Of a DNA stretch of 64,000 nt, positions 58,518-64,000 are shown in pieces. Below the pieces are notes generated by a model. The model searched no databases and had not been told where the DNA came from. It saw only the letters and a list, made by a program, of their open reading frames with translations. Origin of the DNA: Actinomycetes bacterium (GTDB lineage Bacteria; Actinomycetota; Actinomycetes; Mycobacteriales; Mycobacteriaceae); assembly GCA_023461275.1 (NCBI GenBank), contig JAEYMI010000054.1, positions 32,578 to 96,577 of the forward strand. The letters are read 5' to 3'. A program made the position numbers and the translations under genes. Each line of letters opens with the position of its first letter. Position 1 is the first letter of the stretch.

Positions 58518-59027
58518 ATGACCGACCTGACTGACACCACGGCTGACACCGAGTTCCTGCCCGACGCCGATGTGATCCTCGACGACCTCGACGATTCACC
58601 CCCACCGCCGCCAGTCGACGACGAGTCCGACGACGCCCAGGACGATGACGACGACCAGGAGCCCACCGGCCGCGCCGCCCGCATGAGAGTCAGAGCCCAA
58701 CAGGCCGAAGCCGAACGTGACGCCGCCACGGCCATGGTTGACACCCTGCGCCGCGCCGAGGCTGAACGGGTCGCAGCGGGCAAGCTGGCCGTCGTTGCCG
58801 ACCTGTGGGAGTACGGCGGCGTGACACCTGCTGACCTCGCAGATGACACCGGACTCATCGACCCGGCCAAGGTCGCCGCCGCCCTCGACGCGCTGCTCGA
58901 ATGCAGGCCAGGTCTGGCCGCTGCCGCACTACGCAAGCCGACCCCGGGGACATACGCCAATCAAGGCCAGCACCAACCCGTTCAGCAATCGGGCCGGCGG
59001 AAGGCGAGCTTCGCAGACCTATTCTGA
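58518..59027 (+). CDS. Scaffold-like acidic protein upstream of the capsid gene
   Basis: A 169-residue protein with the features of a phage scaffold: a very acidic, disordered N-terminus (DDLDDSPPPPPVDDESDDAQ, DDDDDQEPTG), a long helical coiled middle (RMRVRAQQAEAERDAATAMV) and a short C-terminus that could bind the capsid subunit (GRRKASFADLF). The position directly before the major capsid gene is where scaffolds are found in tailed phages. The identification rests on composition and context only. Confidence 0.7.
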   Translation: MTDLTDTTADTEFLPDADVILDDLDDSPPPPPVDDESDDAQDDDDDQEPTGRAARMRVRAQQAEAERDAATAMVDTLRRAEAERVAAGKLAVVADLWEYGGVTPADLADDTGLIDPAKVAAALDALLECRPGLAAAALRKPTPGTYANQGQHQPVQQSGRRKASFADLF

Positions 59028-59155
59028 AGGACTTGAACGGTTCTGAAACCTTGGGACAATTTGTGTAGGTAAGCGTAGTCGCTGCCGACTCTAACCTCGT
59101 GCGCGTGATGGCGGCAGGTACTCCAAACACTCTGTAACACAAAGGATTACCAACC

Positions 59156-60013
59156 ATGGCTATCACACGCACCAACTCCCAGGCCCTTGTCGATGAGGCC
59201 TCGATCGCCGATCTCCTGGTAGAGCCTCTGCTCGACGCCTCGAAGATCTCGCAAATCGCCACCGTCATGCCGAATATCGGCGGCAGTGCCGTTCGCGTGC
59301 CGATCATCGCCGACGACGACGATCACGTTCAGTTCGCAGCCGAGGCAGCAGAACTCGACATCGCCAACCCGTCGATCACCGAAAAGGTGTTCCAGTGGAA
59401 GAAGATCGCGTCTCTGGTCTCGATCTCCTCGGAAACGGTCGAAGATGCACATAAGGCAGGCGGCGGGCCACTCAACATCGTCGGTCGCTCTCTCGCTCGG
59501 TCACTGGCCAACCGCATCGACCGGACCTCGTTCGGCAATGCCGCACCGGCCAACGGATGGTCCGGCCTGCAGGCCGCGCACGGCGACATGCAGAATGCCG
59601 GCGACACCGACCTCACCAACGTCGACGCCGTCCAAGACGCCATCGCCCTCATTCGTGCCGCCGGTGGCAACCCGAGCCACATCGTCACCAGCCCCGATGT
59701 CTACTCGACGTTGGCCAAGGCGAAGACCGGCACCGGCAGCAATGTTCCGCTGCTTGGCCAGTCCGCCAGCACCGATGTGCAGACGCTCGCCGTCGCAGGG
59801 CTGCCCGTCATCGTGAGCCCCCACGTCGTCGCAGGCACCATCTATGTGACCTCGCCCGAGGCTATGGTGCTGGCGATCCGCCGCGACGCCAAGCTCGAAA
59901 CCGACACCAGCGCAATGTTTACCAAGGACTCGATCGCGATCCGGATCACCATGCGCGCCGCCTTCGGAGTCGTCAACCCGGCCCACATCGCCAAGGTCGA
60001 CATCGCCCCGTAA
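59156..60013 (+). CDS. HK97-fold major capsid protein
   Basis: A 285-residue phage capsid subunit. It matches the phage_capsid (HK97 gp5) pattern: the N-arm ending ISQIATVMPNIGGSAVRVPI, E-loop region FAAEAAELDIANPSI, KKIASLVSISSETVEDA, the A-domain helix RSLARSLANRIDRTSFG, and late IVSPHVVAGTIYVTSPEAMV, AIRITMRAAFGVVNPAHIAK. It is a little shorter than usual (about 300-400) and has no separate Delta domain gene or protease gene next to it. RBS AAAGGA lies before ATG 59156. Product: shell-forming protein for packaging the element, or a factor that alters a helper phage capsid. Confidence 0.87.
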   Translation: MAITRTNSQALVDEASIADLLVEPLLDASKISQIATVMPNIGGSAVRVPIIADDDDHVQFAAEAAELDIANPSITEKVFQWKKIASLVSISSETVEDAHKAGGGPLNIVGRSLARSLANRIDRTSFGNAAPANGWSGLQAAHGDMQNAGDTDLTNVDAVQDAIALIRAAGGNPSHIVTSPDVYSTLAKAKTGTGSNVPLLGQSASTDVQTLAVAGLPVIVSPHVVAGTIYVTSPEAMVLAIRRDAKLETDTSAMFTKDSIAIRITMRAAFGVVNPAHIAKVDIAP

Positions 60014-60120
60014 GACCTGCCCGCGCCGGGCCAACGCATCTTGACTCGGCGCAGGCACCACACCGTCGAGCAGGCGGCACAGGGAAATTTTGCGATGTCA
60101 CCTGCCGCTCTGCCCGACCA

Positions 60121-60167
60121 ACAGCCCTCGGCTCAACCCTGGTGTCCGCCTCTGAGCCGAGGGCTGT
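60121..60167. terminator. Hairpin terminator after the capsid gene
   Basis: Perfect 15-bp arms ACAGCCCTCGGCTCA (60121-60135) and TGAGCCGAGGGCTGT (60153-60167) around a 17-base loop, ending in CCTCG. It lies 108 bases after the capsid stop. Confidence 0.8.
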
Positions 60168-60198
60168 CCTCGTATCACCACCACGAACCGGAGACGCT

Positions 60199-60333
60199 AT
60201 GCCCGACAACGGAAAACACGTCACCACCGAACTTGCTCCGACCCCGGCCAAACGTGCGAAGCCTCACCGCCGAGTGCGATCGGTCTATCGCAGAACCAAC
60301 CGAGACGCAGTCGCACGAATGGTAGGCATCTGA
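60199..60333 (+). CDS. Short basic peptide of the element
   Basis: A 44-residue Arg/Lys-rich peptide (MPDNGKHVTTELAPTPAKRA, KPHRRVRSVYRRTNRDAVAR). ATG 60199 has CCGGAGA 8 bases upstream, and it sits between two terminator hairpins. It may be a nucleic-acid-binding peptide; with so little sequence, coding status is tentative. Confidence 0.45.
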   Translation: MPDNGKHVTTELAPTPAKRAKPHRRVRSVYRRTNRDAVARMVGI

Positions 60334-60361
60334 CGAAGTCCGACACGCTCGCAGAAACAGA

Positions 60362-60396
60362 AACACCCGGCATCACTCCCACGGATGCCGGGTGTT
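60362..60396. terminator. Bidirectional hairpin between opposing gene blocks
   Basis: Perfect 12-bp arms AACACCCGGCAT (60362-60373) and ATGCCGGGTGTT (60385-60396) around an 11-base loop. It separates the rightward capsid transcript from the leftward small genes. Confidence 0.8.
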
Positions 60397-60417
60397 CTCG
60401 TATGTGCGGGCAGGTGC

Positions 60418-60585
60418 TCAGCCAGCGGCCAGCACCAGCGCGGCGCCAAGTCGAGCCGCGTCCTGTGGGTCGAGGTCGAACACGACCTCCCCAGCGCGCT
60501 CCAGGACGATCAGCGTTTGGCCGTCGACGATCTCGTGCTCGACGCGGATCTCGTAGCCGAGTGTATCCATTGCTGTGTTCGACAT
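60418..60585 (-). CDS. Small protein of the element
   Basis: A 55-residue protein, unrecognised (YEIRVEHEIVDGQTLIVLER, FDLDPQDAARLGAALVLAAG). The ATG at 60585 is preferred to a longer frame starting at 60693 because the upstream part has no start signal. It looks like a two-strand plus helix fold, as in small phage regulators. It is the last gene of the leftward set. Confidence 0.55.
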   Translation of the reverse strand: MSNTAMDTLGYEIRVEHEIVDGQTLIVLERAGEVVFDLDPQDAARLGAALVLAAG

Positions 60586-60711
60586 GGTCGTCTCGATTCT
60601 CTGCTTGGGACCGGCGTCGGTGCCGAGTCCGCTGCCGACAGTGAACCATCGAGATACGTTGTTGCGCAATAGGTCCCATACGCCCATACGCAACGCGCAA
60701 CACTGACTCCG

Positions 60712-61062
60712 TCAGATCGCGATAGCGGCAAAATTCGCCCGCCGCTCGACGGCCAGCCCGTGCGCCATGATGGCATCGCCGAGCTCATTGTCGAGCTGAA
60801 AGAAGCGCACTCCCGGGTCCTCGTCGTGTTGCGCCTCCTCTACGAGCAGCATCAACCGCTTCACCTCGGCGAGCGTTTCCTCGAAACGGATGTCCGTGAA
60901 GCGGTCGAGGTAGCGCATCTCCTCGGCCTCACGGCGTCGTGCGGGCGAATCGGAGAGACGTGGTCGGTACGTAGAGCGTGTCCGGCGGGTACGGGATTGG
61001 TTGTCGCCGAGGCCGGCGAGGAATAAGGCGGCGACGATGCTGAGAGCGATAGCGGCGAACAT
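60712..61062 (-). CDS. Small single-pass membrane protein
   Basis: A 116-residue protein with an N-terminal membrane helix (MFAAIALSIVAALFLAGLG) and a charged cytosolic part with coiled character (ERFTDIRFEETLAEVKRLML-type; seen as FTDIRFEETLAEVKRLML). ATG at 61062 has AAGGA 8 bases upstream. It might anchor something at the membrane or act in superinfection exclusion, but this is a guess. The longer frame to 61149 has no start signal. Confidence 0.6.
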   Translation of the reverse strand: MFAAIALSIVAALFLAGLGDNQSRTRRTRSTYRPRLSDSPARRREAEEMRYLDRFTDIRFEETLAEVKRLMLLVEEAQHDEDPGVRFFQLDNELGDAIMAHGLAVERRANFAAIAI

Positions 61063-61096
61063 GGTGGAGTCCTTGGGAGTGAGGATGGGGTGATGG

Positions 61097-61624
61097 TCAT
61101 TCGGTGTCGAGTGCATCCGGAGGTGACCTACCCGCGATGACCTCGGCACACCACGTCACCCACGGTGCCTCCGAATGATGCTGCGAGACAGCTTTTTCCG
61201 TGGGTGCCACGGTCAGTGATCGGTGAGTGATCCGACGATGCGCGGTGCGAGCAACCGAGACCATGGTCGCTGATCGCCGGGCGAGAGCAGACCAGACCAG
61301 GGCAGCAAACCGACTGCGGAACGTTGCGTCGCTGGCATCCTCGGTCGCCACGTCGACCAGGGTCTCGTCGAGCCACACGGCGAAGTGCTCACGCTCTGCC
61401 GTCTGCCACGCCTCGGCCTCGGCGCGCTCGGCCACACGCTCGGCGCGTAGCTCGGCCGCGACGGCGACCATGACGGCCTTGTAGGTGACCCGTTCTTCCA
61501 TCTCGGAGTAGAACAGGGCGAGATCGCCCTCGTACCCGCATGCCCAAGCCTCGGCGCGGGCCAGTTGGGCGTCGCGCATGGCGTAGTAGGCAGCTTTCAC
61601 GCGCTCGACGAATTGTGTCGCCAC
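61097..61624 (-). CDS. Unknown helical protein of the element
   Basis: A 175-residue protein, probably all alpha-helical (VERVKAAYYAMRDAQLARAE, AVAAELRAERVAERAEAEAW, WLDETLVDVATEDASDATFR). It contains no signature motif I recognise. GTG start at 61624. It is in the middle of the leftward set of four genes, with spacing of 34 and 30 bases to its neighbours, so all four probably share a promoter near 61.95 kb. Confidence 0.6.
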   Translation of the reverse strand: MATQFVERVKAAYYAMRDAQLARAEAWACGYEGDLALFYSEMEERVTYKAVMVAVAAELRAERVAERAEAEAWQTAEREHFAVWLDETLVDVATEDASDATFRSRFAALVWSALARRSATMVSVARTAHRRITHRSLTVAPTEKAVSQHHSEAPWVTWCAEVIAGRSPPDALDTE

Positions 61625-61654
61625 GGTTGGTATCTCCGATCGGTTCGAATGGGT

Positions 61655-61912
61655 TCAGCGAAGGACTTGCGCGGCAACAAGATTCAAGGCTGCGAGGCTT
61701 GTCGCGACCGCTGCCTGGTCGAAATCCAAGGCATCCTCCAGTCGCCACGTGAGGCGGATGACCTCGGTGCGACGGTCCCCAGCGCGGTCGGCGACCTGGT
61801 AGGCCCAACCTCCGACGGCGAGCTCGGCTGCTGCCATCACGTCGGCGTCGACGCGGGGTGATGCCGAGAGTGCGGTGCGGATCTGATCGGCGACGGGGTT
61901 CAGGCACGACAT
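61655..61912 (-). CDS. Small protein, first gene of the leftward set
   Basis: An 85-residue protein beginning MSCLNPVADQIRTALSASPR, with AELAVGGWAYQVADRAGDRR and LTWRLEDALDFDQAAVATSL; unrecognised. The start at 61912 is supported by a strong AGGAGG 8-9 bases upstream. The frame above it (to 62062) has no signal. Being first after the divergent region, it may be an early regulator of the element, but no HTH is apparent. Confidence 0.6.
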   Translation of the reverse strand: MSCLNPVADQIRTALSASPRVDADVMAAAELAVGGWAYQVADRAGDRRTEVIRLTWRLEDALDFDQAAVATSLAALNLVAAQVLR

Positions 61913-62232
61913 GAGAGAGACCTCCTGTGAGGCGAGTGAGTGGGTTGGTGGCAGAGCTGCCGCAATCAGATCTAGCACGGCCGGCGTCGCCCGCGCAACC
62001 CCAATTCCGTTGTGGCACAGGGGGATAGAGCCCCCCACACCCCCTCGCCGCCAGTGCCGCAATGTTCAGTGGATGCCCCCGAGCCCGGGTTTCTAGGTGC
62101 TCTCAGACATCATTTCGACTGTCTCTGAGGTGGTTGCCCACAAGGTTGTAAGTCACCTATGCGAAGACCAGCACAGTTGGAAGCCACAGAATGGCGTGAC
62201 CGACCAGCCCGGGGCCGTCCAGTAACAGACAC

Positions 62233-62279
62233 AAGAAGACCCGACACATACTGTGAGACAGTGTGTTTCGGGTCTTCTT
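62233..62279. terminator. Long hairpin upstream of the integrase
   Basis: A 22-bp stem with two mismatches and a GAG loop; the outer 12 pairs (AAGAAGACCCGA with TCGGGTCTTCTT) are perfect. The outer arm ends in CTTCTTG on the plus side and its mirror on the minus side. It could stop read-through in both directions, isolating int from the leftward genes. Confidence 0.65.
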
Positions 62280-62346
62280 GCGTTCCACCTCTCCACCCGC
62301 CGGCAACCAAGCACACCCGACCCACTTGATAAACCTGGAATACCTT

Positions 62347-62372
62347 GTGTGGGATCGAGTAGAATCCCACAC
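62347..62372. promoter_or_regulatory. Palindrome directly before the integrase start codon
   Basis: GTGTGGGAT (62347-62355) and ATCCCACAC (62364-62372) are perfect 9-bp arms around 8 bases, ending right at GTG 62373. The core GTGGGAT equals the putative arm-type sequence at both element ends, so integrase may bind here and repress its own gene. Confidence 0.55.
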
Positions 62373-63521
62373 GTGGCCAGTATTCAGAGAAAGACCCATA
62401 AGGACGGAAAGACCGTCAGTTATGTTGTGCGATACCGAGATCCGTCCGGTGATGAACGATCCAAGTCATTCACCCGACGTAAGCACGCAGACGCCTTCAA
62501 GACCGACATCGAGGGAAAGCTACAGGTCGGCGATTGGATCGCACCCGAGCGCCAGAAAGTCACGCTGCATGAACTCGTCGAACAGGACGCCGCCAGAGCC
62601 GCCACGGCGAATACCAAGTCAATCAAGCTCGCCACGGCGGCAAACCTCGGCAAGCTCGGCAAGATGCCCATCGGCAGGATCGAGTCGACTCACATCGAGG
62701 AATGGCTCGACGAACTGCGCGATGGCCGACCGTGGGCGGACGACAAGCCGCTCGCGGGGTCGTCGATCGGCATCTACCTTCGCAATGTCAAAACAGCACT
62801 GAACGGCGCAGTGAAGGCACGCCCCCCACTGCTGGCCAAGTCCCCCGCCGAACACATCCGACCACCGAAGGTGACCGACCACGCCGAGGTGACCGCCGAC
62901 GAGATCCCGACCGCCGAGACAATCGAGGCGATCATCGCCGCCGCTGGGCAAACCACGAACCGGAAGGGTGAGGTTGTCCCGAGCACATCGCCACTGGCGA
63001 CCATGATCCTCACCCAGGTCAGCACTGGCCTACGTCCCGGTGAGTTGTGCGGGCTGCGTAGGTCGAACATCGACGTGGATGCCGCCGAGCTTCATGTACG
63101 GCATCAGGCGGGTCGGAAGGGTAATCCGTGGGCGTGGGAGCCGCTCAAGACTCCCGCATCACGCCGAACGGTACCGATCCCCGACCGGGCACTCGCTGCA
63201 CTGCGAGCACACCTGAAGGCCGACCCCGACCTCGCCGCCGATGCCCCGCTGTTCATCACACGCCGCGGGAGTCAGTTCACATCGACCACGTACGGCGAGC
63301 TGTTCGTCTCTGCCCGAGACGCTGCGGTGCCTGGTGCCGAGTGGACGCCGCATGACTGCCGACACTTCTACGCCTCGCTGTTGATCGGCAACGGCGTGGA
63401 CCTGGTGACGGTGCAGAAGAACCTCGGCCACGGTTCGGCGAACGAAACAATGAGGACGTATCTGCACCTGTGGCCGGACACGAGTGACCAGACCAGGCGT
63501 GCGGTAAACGCCGTTCTGTGA
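62373..63521 (+). CDS. int: Tyrosine site-specific integrase
   Basis: A 382-residue integrase of the phage/ICE tyrosine-recombinase family. N-terminal arm-binding part: IQRKTHKDGKTVSYVVRYRD, core-binding domain (VTLHELVEQDAARAATANTK to TALNGAVKARPP) and catalytic domain. Catalytic Arg in TQVSTGLRPGELCGLRR, His-x-x-Arg in TPHDCRHFYASLL, His in VQKNLGHGSANETMRTY and the nucleophile Tyr in MRTYLHLW. GTG at 62373 gives VASIQRKTHKDG. It recombines attP with the tRNA-Gln attB. The frame upstream to 62253 crosses a hairpin and is rejected. Confidence 0.93.
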   Translation: MASIQRKTHKDGKTVSYVVRYRDPSGDERSKSFTRRKHADAFKTDIEGKLQVGDWIAPERQKVTLHELVEQDAARAATANTKSIKLATAANLGKLGKMPIGRIESTHIEEWLDELRDGRPWADDKPLAGSSIGIYLRNVKTALNGAVKARPPLLAKSPAEHIRPPKVTDHAEVTADEIPTAETIEAIIAAAGQTTNRKGEVVPSTSPLATMILTQVSTGLRPGELCGLRRSNIDVDAAELHVRHQAGRKGNPWAWEPLKTPASRRTVPIPDRALAALRAHLKADPDLAADAPLFITRRGSQFTSTTYGELFVSARDAAVPGAEWTPHDCRHFYASLLIGNGVDLVTVQKNLGHGSANETMRTYLHLWPDTSDQTRRAVNAVL

Positions 63522-63524
63522 GGT

Positions 63525-63582
63525 CCAATCCCGCATAATCCCACGTCGTGCGGCGTGGTCTGTGGGATTCTCGCGGGATTGG
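63525..63582. promoter_or_regulatory. Candidate integrase arm-type sites, right end
   Basis: Four copies of the YGGGATT-type sequence: AATCCCGC and AATCCCAC (63527-63542, inverted) and TGTGGGATT, GCGGGATT (63561-63580, direct). The direct pair repeats the left-end block at 54045-54068 (21/24). They lie 44-100 bases from the attR core. Confidence 0.5.
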
Positions 63583-63625
63583 GCTATCACCGCGTGGGGC
63601 CGATATGGCCTCTGACCTGCTGTGT

Positions 63626-63663
63626 GCTCCCCCACCAGGACTCGAACCTAGAATGCCTGAACC
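63626..63663. repeat. attR: 38-bp repeat within tRNA-Gln
   Basis: Identical to attL at 53891-53928. It is the 3' half of the intact tRNA-Gln gene on the minus strand and the right boundary of the element. The integrated copy restores a working tRNA. Confidence 0.92.
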
Positions 63664-63698
63664 AAAATCAGAAGTGTTGCCGATTACACCATGGGGGA
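63627..63698 (-). tRNA. tRNA-Gln (anticodon TTG)
   Basis: Read on the minus strand from 63698: acceptor stem TCCCCCA pairs with TGGGGGA; D-arm GTGTAATCGGCAACAC; anticodon stem TCTGA/TCAGG around loop TTTTGGT with anticodon TTG; T-arm with GGTTCGAGTCC. Discriminator base G, no encoded CCA. It is used as the attachment site of the adjoining element. Confidence 0.93.
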
Positions 63699-64000
63699 AT
63701 ACTGCGCAGACGATTGTGCCACAGCGAGCTGGGCGGTCGTCGACGGCCGGTGTCGTCGGGCGCACCGTCGACAACGGGCGTCGGACTACGACCCCGGCAC
63801 ACCACGACCCGACACCGAGCGATCGTTAGGTAATTGGTTCTTCCGCGTCGAACTCGACGTTCCGGCACCAGCCCGCCGGCTGTCAGCATGGTGGTGAGAC
63901 ATCTGCTGGCAGCGGTGCGGGGATTCGGAGTAGTTGTGATGAATGAACCGCAGACCTGGCGTACTCCGGGAGGGCGGACCTGTTACACCGTGGCTTACAA
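63699..64000. other. Region right of tRNA-Gln, no supported gene
   Basis: About 300 bases with no convincing coding frame. It contains a copy of the 37-base repeat at 63836-63872. An ATG at 63939 opens a frame running off the end (MNEPQTWRTPGGRTCYTVAY), which may be the start of a gene, but 20 codons are too few to judge. Confidence 0.4.
63836..63872. repeat. Second copy of a 37-bp dispersed sequence
   Basis: GGTTCTTCCGCGTCGAACTC followed by GACGTTCCGGCACCAGC is 36/37 identical to 35063-35099. Both copies are in non-coding DNA, 28.8 kb apart, and in the same orientation. Confidence 0.8.

Larger units (their letters stand above)
61913..62372. other. Divergent control region between integrase and leftward genes
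   Basis: A 460-base gene-free region. It holds a long hairpin (62233-62279), a palindrome touching the integrase start (62347-62372), a C-run at 62029-62046 and no ORF that I trust. Promoters for integrase and for the leftward genes are expected here. Confidence 0.6.
53891..63663. mobile_element. 9.8-kb integrated phiRv-like element (possible phage satellite) at tRNA-Gln
   Basis: A 38-bp direct repeat of the tRNA-Gln 3' half bounds this region, and the intact tRNA lies at the right end. Content, left to right: excisionase-like HTH, unknown protein, HTH protein, primase-helicase, four small proteins, scaffold-like protein, HK97-type capsid protein, then a leftward set of four small unknown genes, and the integrase at the right. 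There is no portal, terminase, protease, tail or lysis gene. Size and content recall M. tuberculosis phiRv1/phiRv2, though those include a protease and terminase. Dependence on a helper phage is inferred. Confidence 0.85.

Noticed and set aside
62253..62372. Integrase starting at 62253
   Set aside because: The extra 40 codons cross the strong hairpin and the palindrome and do not look like an integrase arm-binding domain; GTG 62373 gives the usual start.
63668..63889. Minus-strand ORF of 73 codons overlapping tRNA-Gln
   Set aside because: It runs through the tRNA and is Arg/Pro-rich with no start signal.

Overview
The DNA is GC-rich and reads as a chromosomal segment from the Mycobacteriales. 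Gordonia or a close relative is my best guess. The reason is gene order: an lpqU-like lipoprotein, eno, a DivIC/FtsB-like protein, DUF501 and ppx, plus mazG and mfd, correspond to the Mycobacterium tuberculosis block Rv1020-Rv1026. An efeUOB iron-uptake operon sits between lpqU and mazG here. The genus is an inference from synteny and protein style, not a search result.

Layout. 1-3.8 kb: end of a fatty-acid desaturase, small conserved proteins, a methyltransferase, an acetyltransferase and a secreted glycine/asparagine-rich (PGRS-like) protein. 3.8-17.2 kb: the conserved core block with efeUOB behind a candidate IdeR box. 17.3-25.5 kb: a DODA-type dioxygenase, then a set of genes that fits taurine nitrogen assimilation: TauABC-type transporter, class III aminotransferase, short-chain reductase, MocR regulator and TauE-like exporter. 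The permease of that set has an in-frame TGA. 25.5-29.1 kb: an operon of response regulator, kinase, kinase-like protein and TetR. 29.3-31.1 kb: a secreted protein of unknown family and a BAAT-type acyltransferase/thioesterase. 31.3-35.0 kb: an osmoprotectant ABC operon. 35.1-39.7 kb: msrA-msrB, an AurF-type di-iron oxygenase, and a TetR/MFS efflux pair. 39.8-53.8 kb: a large divergent catabolic island. It has a flavin hydroxylase, an extradiol dioxygenase, a C-C hydrolase fused to a cupin, FAH, ALDH, a bicovalent FAD oxidase, SDRs, an MFS transporter and two LysR regulators. It looks like ring hydroxylation, meta cleavage and downstream processing of an unknown aromatic or alicyclic substrate.

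53.9-63.7 kb: a 9.8-kb integrated element bounded by a 38-bp direct repeat of the 3' half of tRNA-Gln(UUG). The complete tRNA is restored at the right end. It carries a tyrosine integrase, an excisionase-like HTH protein, a Toprim/DUF3631 primase-helicase with a cluster of GTGAC repeats near its 3' end (candidate origin), a scaffold-like protein and an HK97-type capsid protein. I see no portal, terminase, protease or tail genes. In layout it resembles the small phiRv1/phiRv2 prophage-like elements of M. tuberculosis and may be a phage satellite. This element and the taurine set are the most interesting parts of the window.

Small-scale structure recurs: 17-19-bp tandem duplications at several gene ends, terminator hairpins in convergent gaps, operator-like palindromes, and a 37-bp sequence present at 35.06 kb and again at 63.84 kb.
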